From Bacilli bacterium (lineage in GTDB: Bacteria; Bacillota_I; Bacilli_A; RFN20; CAG-288): a DNA stretch of 42,772 nucleotides. The notes beneath the pieces were generated by a model. That model worked only from the letters and a program-made list of their open reading frames with translations, searched no databases and was not told the DNA's origin. The translations under genes and the position numbers were made by a program. This document shows positions 15,734 through 22,956 of this stretch, in pieces. Within the stretch, counting starts at the first letter, position 1; every line of letters starts with the position of its first letter. The stretch is from the NCBI GenBank assembly GCA_900770925.1, contig CAAGLY010000015.1:1-42772 (forward strand), given 5' to 3'.

Positions 15734-17473
15734 ATGATTAAAATCGATGGAACCATATTCAAGCAGAGGATCATCTCTGGCTCGAATAATCTCTATAATC
15801 ACGCTCCGGAAGTGGATGCACTGAACGTTTTCCCTGTTCCGGATGGCGATACCGGCACCAACAGGAATCTGACAAGGTCATCCGGTGTCAAGGAAGTCTT
15901 CAATAAGAACGATAGTTCAATCGGTAGAGTCGCAAAGGACTTTGCTGGCGGCCTTTTAAGGGGTGCAAGAGGTAACTCCGGTGTTATCTTAAGCCAGATC
16001 TTCTCTGGCTTTGCCCAGGGTGTTGCCGGAAAAGATGAAATCGACGCTTTGGATCTTGCCAATGCTCTTCTTAAGGCAAAGGAAGTTGCCTATAAAGCAG
16101 TCAGGCGTCCTGTAGAGGGCACAATTCTTACCGTTATCCGTGAAGTCGCTGCTGCCTTTAACAGCAAGGCCGAACGGAACAGGCCTAGGGATGTCTGCTT
16201 CGACTATATTCTGGAAAAATCCATCGAATCCCTGAATCATACTCCTGATCTTCTTCCTGTCCTTAAGGAAGTCGGTGTTGTCGATTCCGGAGGAGCTGGC
16301 TTAGTCAAAATCTTCGAAGGCTTTGCTAAAGCTCTTCATAACCATATCGTCGAGAAGGAAAGGGCTACGGTTACCGAAAGCACTTCCTCCTATTCGACCG
16401 GTAAGCCGATTGAGCTTCCGCAGGGTTCTGTCCAGGCTAAGTTCCAGCATGAGGAATTCGGCTACTGCACCCAGTTCCTGTTAAGGCTTCCGCCTCAGGA
16501 TAAGCTCGGAGAGAAGAAAGCCTTCAACGAAAAACGGTTCAAGGCCGTTCTCGAAGCTCATGGTAATTCGATTGTCTTTATCAAATCCGATAATCTCGTC
16601 AAGGTCCATATCCACACGAGGAAACCGGGAAATATCTTCACCTATGCCCAGCAGTTCGGCGAATTCAAGACCAGGAAATGCGATAACAGGTCTGAACAGC
16701 ACGAAGAGCTTAGGGATGGCTTTAAGAGCGAGAATCCATCTAGTGCTAATGAAGGCGAAAAGGTCTCTGTTGCCCTTAAGGCAGCCGCCACGGTCAATGC
16801 AAAGCGCAAGCCATATGCATTGATTGCTGTCGCGGTCGGAAAAGGCATTGAGGAAAGGTTCAAGGAATCTTCTGTCGACTATGTCGTTTCCGGAGGACAG
16901 ACCAGGAATCCGGCTACGGAAGACTTCATCAACGCAATCAAGATGGTTAATGCCGATAATGTCATTATCCTTCCGAATAACGGAAATATCATCAGGGCTG
17001 CCAACCAGGCTAAGGAACTGAGGAAGGAAGAGTGCAATGTCGCTGTCATTCCGACCAAGTCGATTCCAGAAGGCTTAACGGCCTGCAGGATGTTCAATGC
17101 GGATGCTCCGCTTGAGGAGAACGTCGAAACAAGGACGGAGAACGCAGCTTCTGTCAAATCCGGTGAGATCACCTATGCGGTCAAGGATACGACAATTGAC
17201 GGCGTTACGGTTACGAAAGACCAGTTCATGGGCATCAGCAAGAAGAAGATTCTCTGTGTCCATAAGCATAAGATTAATTCTCTGATTGAGAGGATTGAGA
17301 AAAGGAAGGGTGAAGATGATTCTCTTGTCACGGTCATCTGCGGACAGGATGTCGATGACAAGGAACGCAAGGAAGTCGAGGAGAAGCTGAACTCTAAGTT
17401 CGGTGATGACTTCGAAGTCCAGGTTGTCGACGGCGGTCAGCCGGTCTACTCCTTCTTCGTATCAGTCGAATAA
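15734..17473 (+). CDS. fakA: Fatty acid kinase catalytic subunit FakA (YloV, DAK2 family)
   Basis: Phosphorylates FakB-bound fatty acids so that exogenous fatty acids enter phospholipid synthesis through PlsX/PlsY. The DhaL-like kinase domain has PDGDTGTN (metal binding) and LRGARGNSGVILSQIF; the central and C-terminal domains run to the end with a conserved closing GGQPVYSFFVSVE. AGG codons 44, 48 and 76 are Met in the family (TNMxLTM and LMGARGNS), while R79 in the same GARGN motif is AGA. Length 579 is a little above the usual 550. AAAGGA precedes the ATG by six bases. No fakB is in the window. A strong terminator follows. Confidence 0.93.
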   Translation: MIKIDGTIFKQRIISGSNNLYNHAPEVDALNVFPVPDGDTGTNRNLTRSSGVKEVFNKNDSSIGRVAKDFAGGLLRGARGNSGVILSQIFSGFAQGVAGKDEIDALDLANALLKAKEVAYKAVRRPVEGTILTVIREVAAAFNSKAERNRPRDVCFDYILEKSIESLNHTPDLLPVLKEVGVVDSGGAGLVKIFEGFAKALHNHIVEKERATVTESTSSYSTGKPIELPQGSVQAKFQHEEFGYCTQFLLRLPPQDKLGEKKAFNEKRFKAVLEAHGNSIVFIKSDNLVKVHIHTRKPGNIFTYAQQFGEFKTRKCDNRSEQHEELRDGFKSENPSSANEGEKVSVALKAAATVNAKRKPYALIAVAVGKGIEERFKESSVDYVVSGGQTRNPATEDFINAIKMVNADNVIILPNNGNIIRAANQAKELRKEECNVAVIPTKSIPEGLTACRMFNADAPLEENVETRTENAASVKSGEITYAVKDTTIDGVTVTKDQFMGISKKKILCVHKHKINSLIERIEKRKGEDDSLVTVICGQDVDDKERKEVEEKLNSKFGDDFEVQVVDGGQPVYSFFVSVE

Positions 17474-17484
17474 TCGGAAAAAAC

Positions 17485-17521
17485 AATCAGTCCCAGGTAC
17501 GCCTGGGACTGATTTTGTTTT
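17485..17521 (+). terminator. Terminator after fakA
   Basis: A perfect 13-bp stem (17485-17497 with 17502-17514) closed by TACG is followed by TTGTTTT. Confidence 0.95.
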
Positions 17522-17559
17522 CTCTCCTTTCTTCGGAAAACCATCTTCACAAGGTCTGG

Positions 17560-17565
17560 TATAAT
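17560..17565 (+). promoter_or_regulatory. -10 element placed for a leaderless recG mRNA
   Basis: TATAAT at 17560-17565 is followed by AAAAGG and then the GTG start of recG at 17572. With the usual seven-base distance, transcription would begin at or next to the start codon. No clear -35. Confidence 0.6.
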
Positions 17566-17571
17566 AAAAGG

Positions 17572-19551
17572 GTGAATCAGAACGAGCTTTTCTCTTTGCT
17601 TGGCGCGAAGGATACGGAGGATGTCCTCCGCCATTTCCCTTCCCGCTATGAATCCCTTGTTCCGACTTTGATTCCTTCTTCTCCTAAGCCAGGAGAGAAG
17701 ATCATTGTCAAAGGGACCATCAGCCATTTACGGAATATCAATGCACGGGGGTCTTCCCTGATCCGTTTTAAGGTGGATACCTTAGCCGGGCATCAGGTTG
17801 ATTTCCTTCTCTACCAGCAGCCGTTCTATATCGGAAGGCTCTCCTCCGGAAAGCAGCTTAGGGTGGTCGGTACCTACTCGGAAGCAAGAAAGGTCTATAG
17901 GGCATCGAACATCTTTGATTTGGATAACTATTATGTTCTAACCGGTATCCGGCCTATTTACTCGCTTCCGAGAAAGGTATCGACTTCTTACTTTACTTCC
18001 TTTCTGAAGAAGACACTCTCTTATCCAAGGGGGAAGATCAGGAAATCGAAGGTTCCCTCCTATCTGGTGGAGAAATACCGCCTGATTCCGGAATATGATG
18101 CGTACCGCTTTGTCCATCTTCCTAAGACGGATAAAGAACTTAAAGCCGGCTTACGTGTGTTTAAATACGAAGAGGCTTTAGAGTACTCCGTTAAGTCATT
18201 AAGGAGGAAAAGGAAGGCGGATCAGATCAAGAAAAAAGATAGGCTTCCTATTCCGCATGAGAAAATCAATCAGTTCGTCTCTTCTCTTTCCTATAAGCTT
18301 ACCCATGATCAGATATCGGCTATCCACGATATTGTCTTAGATAGGGAAAAAGATAAAATAAGGTATCGGCTTCTTCAAGGTGATGTCGGAACAGGAAAAA
18401 CGATTGTTGCCTTTACTGCCCTGTATGCCAACTTTTTAAGAAAAAAACAAGGTGTATTAATGGCTCCGACCTTTGAGCTTAGTAAGCAGCACTATGATAA
18501 GGCCAGGCAGATTCTTGCTCCTTTCGGAAGGAAGATTGCCTTTTTAGCCGGAGGGACGCCGGCGAAGGAAAAACGCCTGATTCTCTCCGGTCTTGCTAAG
18601 GGAGAGATTGATTTACTGATATCCACCAATAGTGTTCTCTCTGACAATGTCACGTTCGATTCCCTTGGATTATCCATCATCGATGAACAGCAGCTTTTCG
18701 GTGTTAAGCAACGGGAAGAGCTCCTTAGCAAGGATGAGAGCAATGATAGGCTAAGGAGGTCAGCGACTCCTATTCCGCGGACTCTTTCCCAGATTATCAA
18801 TGCGGATCTGGATGTCTCGACCTTAGATCAGTTCCCGCATGGACAGAGAAACGTTAAGACGATTCTTGTCTCTTCCCATGATCCGATTGTCTTTTCCTCT
18901 ATTGAGAAAGCAGTCAATGCTAAACGCCAGGTCTATATCGTCTGTCCGAAGATTGACCAAGGGGAGAAGGAAACCTCCTCGGCAGAGAGCGTGTACAAGG
19001 AGAGGTGTGAACGCTTCGGAGAAGAGAATGTCCAGCTTCTCCATGGACGGATCAAGAAAGAGAGCCAGAATCAGATTATCTCCGCATTTGCCAGCGGTGA
19101 TAAACCGATCCTTGTCTCTACGACTGTGATTGAAGTCGGCATCGATGTCACTTCTGCCTGCCTGTTAATTGCCTATGACGCAAACTATTTCGGGCTCTCT
19201 TCTCTCCACCAGCTCCGCGGACGTATCGGAAGAGACGGGAAGTTCGGTCTCTGTATTCTTATCTATGACGGAGAGAATCAGGAGGCAAAGGATAAGCTTG
19301 AATTCCTGACGACCTGTTCGGACGGACTGAAGATTTCGGAGTTTGATCTTAAGCAGCGAGGGAGGGGCTCTTACTCCGGAAGCGGACAATCCGGGAAAAG
19401 CGAACTGATGGTCTGTAACTTCGTTCAGGATCAGATTAGGTTCTCCTGTGCGAAGGAGGATGCCAAGAGGATCCTTTCCCATCCGGAAAGGAAAGAAAAC
19501 AAAGAGTATCTGGATAGTCTTGACAGGTCGAAAGATTTTCTGATTGTCTAG
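17572..19551 (+). CDS. recG: ATP-dependent DNA helicase RecG
   Basis: Remodels stalled replication forks and branched DNA. The wedge/OB domain fills about residues 40-160. Helicase motifs: I LLQGDVGTGKT, II DEQQLFGVKQR (usually DEQHRFGVxQR), III SATPIPRTL, V TTVIEVGID, VI HQLRGRIGRDG. AGG codons 393, 395 and 396 give MLMMSATPIPRTL under the Met reading, matching VLVMTATPIPRTL of homologues; the Arg in PIPRTL is CGG. The GTG at 17572 is chosen because it follows a TATAAT and yields NQNELFSLLGA, the normal N-terminus; an upstream TTG lies inside the fakA terminator. Length 659. Confidence 0.93.
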   Translation: MNQNELFSLLGAKDTEDVLRHFPSRYESLVPTLIPSSPKPGEKIIVKGTISHLRNINARGSSLIRFKVDTLAGHQVDFLLYQQPFYIGRLSSGKQLRVVGTYSEARKVYRASNIFDLDNYYVLTGIRPIYSLPRKVSTSYFTSFLKKTLSYPRGKIRKSKVPSYLVEKYRLIPEYDAYRFVHLPKTDKELKAGLRVFKYEEALEYSVKSLRRKRKADQIKKKDRLPIPHEKINQFVSSLSYKLTHDQISAIHDIVLDREKDKIRYRLLQGDVGTGKTIVAFTALYANFLRKKQGVLMAPTFELSKQHYDKARQILAPFGRKIAFLAGGTPAKEKRLILSGLAKGEIDLLISTNSVLSDNVTFDSLGLSIIDEQQLFGVKQREELLSKDESNDRLRRSATPIPRTLSQIINADLDVSTLDQFPHGQRNVKTILVSSHDPIVFSSIEKAVNAKRQVYIVCPKIDQGEKETSSAESVYKERCERFGEENVQLLHGRIKKESQNQIISAFASGDKPILVSTTVIEVGIDVTSACLLIAYDANYFGLSSLHQLRGRIGRDGKFGLCILIYDGENQEAKDKLEFLTTCSDGLKISEFDLKQRGRGSYSGSGQSGKSELMVCNFVQDQIRFSCAKEDAKRILSHPERKENKEYLDSLDRSKDFLIV

Positions 19552-19617
19552 GGAATCTGCCTTTTTAAACACCCTTAGATTTGTTATCATTATAAGAAGT
19601 ATCTTTTAGGAGGAACT

Positions 19618-20625
19618 ATGGCCATATTTGCATTAGATAGGATGGGTTCTGACTTAGGACCGGAAGAACTGTCCAAGGCGGTTATTTCATATCTGAAGGA
19701 AGACAAGGATGCCAAAGTCCTTCTTTTCGGAGACGGGGAGAAGCTCACTAGTCTTCTGAAAGACGATCCGAACTTTTCCCGTAGGGAAATCCGTAATACA
19801 ACAGACATCATTCCTAGGGAAATCAAGCCGCTTGATTTCCTCCGGAAGAAGAAATCCTCTAGGTATCAGGCAATCGCTGCTGTAAAAAACAAAGAGGCTG
19901 ACTGTGTGATCACTGCCGGTTCTACCGGCGGCTTTATTACCGGTGCGACAAGGCTGCTCCGCAATATTGAAGGAGTCACCCGTGCCGGCTTATGTGTTCC
20001 TCTTCCTACCTTAGCGGACCACCCCTGCGTTGCTAGGGATGTCGGTGCTAATAACACCAATGCTCCGGAAGATCTTGTCGGCTTTGCCAGAATGGGTAAC
20101 CTCTATGCAAAGGAAATCCTGAAGAGGGATTCTCCGCGTCTGTTTACTCTCTCTAACGGTTCTGAGGAAGGAAAAGGGACTGATGAGATTGTTCGGGCCG
20201 GAAGCAGGCTTAAGGAACAGAAGGAAATCAATTACCAAGGCAATGTGGAAGCCCGTTATGCTCTAGACGGAAACCGGGATGTCCTCGTTAGGCCTGGCTT
20301 TGTCGGAAATGTCTTCCTGAAGTCGGTGGAAGGCAGGGCAAAGTTCATGGGGATTAAGAGGAAGGATGCCTTCACGCATAGCCTGAAGACAAAGATCGGT
20401 TATCTTCTTGTCCGTAAGCAGATCAAGGCAAGGAAAGCTTCGCTTGATTATAAAGCCTATGGAGGCGCCTATCTTTTAGGCGTCAACGGCATCTGCGTCA
20501 AATCCCACGGTAATGCCAATGCCTATACCTTCTCTCAGGCAAGGAAGTTTGCTAAGAAGATGGTTGATAGCAATCTTTTAGAGAAGAGGCAGAAGGAGTT
20601 CAAGGATGATTCAGACAACGCTTGA
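19618..20625 (+). CDS. plsX: Phosphate acyltransferase PlsX
   Basis: Peripheral membrane enzyme that interconverts acyl-ACP and acyl-phosphate, feeding PlsY. Motifs: FALDRMGSDLGPE at the N-terminus (canonical IAxDAMGGDxGP), ITAGSTGGFITGATRLL, ARDVGANN (usual LDVGAN; AGG here reads MDVGAN) and GFVGNVFLKSVEG near the C-terminal part. Length 335 is typical. A strong AGGAGG (19608-19613) precedes the ATG. The usual Firmicute neighbours fapR, fabD, fabG and acpP are missing: rnc follows at once and overlaps by 20 bases. With FakA nearby, PlsX may work mainly on imported fatty acids (inference). Confidence 0.92.
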   Translation: MAIFALDRMGSDLGPEELSKAVISYLKEDKDAKVLLFGDGEKLTSLLKDDPNFSRREIRNTTDIIPREIKPLDFLRKKKSSRYQAIAAVKNKEADCVITAGSTGGFITGATRLLRNIEGVTRAGLCVPLPTLADHPCVARDVGANNTNAPEDLVGFARMGNLYAKEILKRDSPRLFTLSNGSEEGKGTDEIVRAGSRLKEQKEINYQGNVEARYALDGNRDVLVRPGFVGNVFLKSVEGRAKFMGIKRKDAFTHSLKTKIGYLLVRKQIKARKASLDYKAYGGAYLLGVNGICVKSHGNANAYTFSQARKFAKKMVDSNLLEKRQKEFKDDSDNA

Positions 20626-21310
20626 ACAGGTCTTCCAGCGTTTCCGTATTGTTCCTAATGATGTCTCGCTCTATAGGGAGGCTTTAACCCATGCTTCCTA
20701 TACGAACGAACATAAGGACTGTCCCTGCTATGACCGGCTTGAATTCTTAGGGGATTCTCTTTTGGATAGGATTGTCGGCGATAGGGTGTATCATCATTTT
20801 CCCACAGCACCATCCGGAACGCTTAGTAAAGCACGTTCTGCACTTGTCGAAGGAAAAACCCTTACTGCTTTATCGGAAGATGTCTATGGACTAGCTTCTC
20901 TTGTCCGCTATAGCGAAGGGGAGAAGGATAACACCCGGTTCCACACGCATATCGATGAGGATGTCTTTGAATCCTTTGTCGCTGCGGTTTATTTGGATCA
21001 AGGTTATGACTTTGTCCGGAAAAGGGTCATTGAGATTTTCTCTCCGCTTCTTCCTAAGGCAATCGGCTTAGTCAACCAGCGTGATGCTAAGAGCCGTCTT
21101 CAGGAAGCCAGGGGCGGAGAAGTCATCCAGTATATTGTGGTTTCGAAGAAGAATATCGAAGATGCCAACAACTGTCATTTTATTGTGGAAGCAAGATGCC
21201 ATGATCTTGTTCTTGGCTGTGGAGAAGGGCATAACACCAAGGAAGCGGAAGTAAAGGCGGCACAGGATGCCCTGAATAAGAAAGCTGGTAATCAAAATGG
21301 GTCTCATTAA
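20606..21310 (+). CDS. rnc: Ribonuclease III
   Basis: Double-strand-specific endoribonuclease for rRNA processing and RNA turnover. The catalytic domain has the signature YDRLEFLGDSLLD (Glu and Asp of the first metal site), SKARSALV, and the second site HIDEDVFESFVAAVYLDQG. A dsRNA-binding domain follows from about 158 (DAKSRLQEA...KAAQDALNKKA). Length 234 is standard. AAGGAG (20592-20597) lies inside the end of plsX, which it overlaps by 20 bases, and its own end overlaps ftsY by 14 bases, so plsX-rnc-ftsY is tightly packed. smc, normally between rnc and ftsY, is absent here. Confidence 0.95.
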   Translation: MIQTTLEQVFQRFRIVPNDVSLYREALTHASYTNEHKDCPCYDRLEFLGDSLLDRIVGDRVYHHFPTAPSGTLSKARSALVEGKTLTALSEDVYGLASLVRYSEGEKDNTRFHTHIDEDVFESFVAAVYLDQGYDFVRKRVIEIFSPLLPKAIGLVNQRDAKSRLQEARGGEVIQYIVVSKKNIEDANNCHFIVEARCHDLVLGCGEGHNTKEAEVKAAQDALNKKAGNQNGSH

Positions 21311-22358
21311 TTTTCTAAAGCAGAAATTTTCTAAACATAAGGAAGAAGCTCCTAAGCAGGAGACTCCGGTTAAACAGGAAGAAACAGAAAAGAAAGAGGA
21401 ACCGAAGAAGGAAACGGAGGAGGAGATTTCGGCAAAATATGTCGCCGGACTTGACCGTTCCCGTATCGGATTCACGGAGAAGCTGAAGAAGCTTGCTTCC
21501 TCCAACAAGGTTGTCAATGCGGAGTACTTCACTTCCCTTGAACGGATTCTGATCGAGGCCGATGTCGGCGTCGATCTGACTCTTGAACTGATTAAGGAAA
21601 CCCAGAGGGAAGCTTCGGCCAAAGAAATCACCGATGCTAGTAGCCTTAACGATCTTCTGATCGATAAGAGGTTTATTTCCTATGCCAATAAGGGAGGCAG
21701 CTTCTCTACCGAGATCACTAGGGCAGAAGAAGGACCGACAATTGTCTTCAGGTGCGGTGTGAACGGAGTGGGAAAGACAACGACGTTAGCTAAGCTTGCC
21801 CACAAGTATAAGGAAAGAGGAAAGAAAGTCCTGATTGTGGCCGGAGACACCTTCCGTGCCGGAGCTGTCGAGCAGCTTGCTTTCTGGGCAGATAAGGTCG
21901 GCGTCGATCTTCTCTCCCGGCCGAATTCCGATCCAGCTTCTCTTTGCTATGATGCAAGGAAGAAGGCGAAGGATGAAAGCTATGATAGGGTGTTTGTCGA
22001 TACGGCAGGACGTCTGCAGAACAAGAAAGGCTTAAGGGACGAGCTTTCTAAGAGGATCCGTGTCAGGAAGAAGGTAATTCCCGAAGCTCCGCATGAGACT
22101 CTCCTTGTCCTTGATGCCAATACCGGACAGAACGGCATTGACCAGGCAATGGTCTTTAAGGAAGCGGTTCCTCTTACCGGCATCGTCATCACCAAGAGGG
22201 ACGGAACCTCCAAGGGAGGTATCATCCTTGCTATCCGTGACCGCCTTTCTCTGCCGGTCAAATTCATCGGACTCGGTGAGAAGAGGGATGATTTAGAAGA
22301 GTTTGATCTCGACCGCTATCTTTATGGCCTGTTAATCGGAAGAGAGGAAGAGAAATAA
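21297..22358 (+). CDS. ftsY: Signal recognition particle receptor FtsY
   Basis: GTPase that docks SRP-ribosome complexes at the membrane. A short charged N-terminus (about 15-45, Lys/Glu rich) precedes the NG domain: P-loop CGVNGVGKTTTLAKL, VAGDTFRAGAVEQL, DTAGRLQNK, TKRDGTSKGG and FIGLGEKRDDLEEFD. AGG at 330 gives GEKMDDL, as in B. subtilis FtsY; AGG in TKRDG and in GLRDEL likewise read as Met found in relatives. Conserved Arg of DTFRAG is CGT. Length 353. It overlaps rnc by 14 bases, and the next ORF starts on the last base of its stop (TAATG). Confidence 0.96.
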   Translation: MGLINFLKQKFSKHKEEAPKQETPVKQEETEKKEEPKKETEEEISAKYVAGLDRSRIGFTEKLKKLASSNKVVNAEYFTSLERILIEADVGVDLTLELIKETQREASAKEITDASSLNDLLIDKRFISYANKGGSFSTEITRAEEGPTIVFRCGVNGVGKTTTLAKLAHKYKERGKKVLIVAGDTFRAGAVEQLAFWADKVGVDLLSRPNSDPASLCYDARKKAKDESYDRVFVDTAGRLQNKKGLRDELSKRIRVRKKVIPEAPHETLLVLDANTGQNGIDQAMVFKEAVPLTGIVITKRDGTSKGGIILAIRDRLSLPVKFIGLGEKRDDLEEFDLDRYLYGLLIGREEEK

Positions 22359-22612
22359 TGAGGTCTTTTGTCATCTGGTTTATTATTATCAGGATTCTTA
22401 ATTCAGCGATTTCCTTCGGAAGGAACAGGCTGATTCCGGGTAATGCCTATCTGGCAGAGATCAGGACATCGATCGTCCTTGCCTTTGTCTATTCGGTCAT
22501 TAATTATTTTCCGGAGCGTTCGGCAAGGTTCAAGGATAAGAGATTCTATACTTCCTTCATGGTTACCGGTATTATCTTCCTTCTGCTTGATCTTATTCTC
22601 TTCTGCCTATGA
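22358..22612 (+). CDS. Small membrane protein between ftsY and ylxM, unknown
   Basis: 84 residues, not recognised. Two or three hydrophobic segments (about 3-20, 33-50, 64-84) with basic residues between them suggest a small integral membrane protein. The start overlaps the ftsY stop by one base (TAATG) and its TGA overlaps the ylxM ATG (ATGA), so it is co-translated with both. In Bacillus ftsY and ylxM are adjacent without this gene. Its place inside the SRP gene run suggests a link to membrane targeting, which is only inference from position. Confidence 0.65.
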   Translation: MRSFVIWFIIIRILNSAISFGRNRLIPGNAYLAEIRTSIVLAFVYSVINYFPERSARFKDKRFYTSFMVTGIIFLLLDLILFCL

Positions 22613-22956
22613 GAAAAGAAGACGGAATAAGGGAACAGAAAGACCGTTTCTGTTCCCTCTTCAGGCTATACGGAAACCTGCTGACGGATACAATTAGACG
22701 ACGGAGGGAAGCCTTCTATCTCGATGATTACTCCTTATCGGAGATTTCCCAGAACGAAAAGGTTTCCCGGAATGCGGTCTTCTTATCTCTTAGCCAAGGA
22801 AAGAAGGAACTGGAGAACAGGGAAGAGAAGCTTGGTTTCCTAAAGAAAAGGAATCATATCCGGGATGGTATTGAAAGTCTGATGGAAGAGACCTCTTCCT
22901 CAGAAAGGAAGAAGAAGCTAGAAGAAATCGAAGGAGAACTAGACTATGGCATTTGA
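22609..22956 (+). CDS. ylxM: YlxM/p13-like putative SRP-associated DNA-binding protein
   Basis: YlxM family proteins have a sigma-70 region 4-like helix-turn-helix and in streptococci modulate SRP. Seen here: LLTDTIRRRREAFYLDDYSLSEIS followed by NEKVSRNAVFLSLSQGKKELE, matching the family pattern of a YLEDYSL helix and a VSRQAVYDNI recognition helix. The AGG in that stretch gives RRRMEAFYLDDYS, close to QREYMELYYLEDYS. Length 115. It overlaps the small membrane gene by four bases and ffh by eleven, and the ffh ribosome site AAGGAG lies in its 3' end. Confidence 0.85.
   Translation: MRKEDGIREQKDRFCSLFRLYGNLLTDTIRRRREAFYLDDYSLSEISQNEKVSRNAVFLSLSQGKKELENREEKLGFLKKRNHIRDGIESLMEETSSSERKKKLEEIEGELDYGI

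Noticed and set aside
17515..17571. Upstream TTG start for recG
   Set aside because: It overlaps the tail of the fakA terminator and adds residues not found in RecG.
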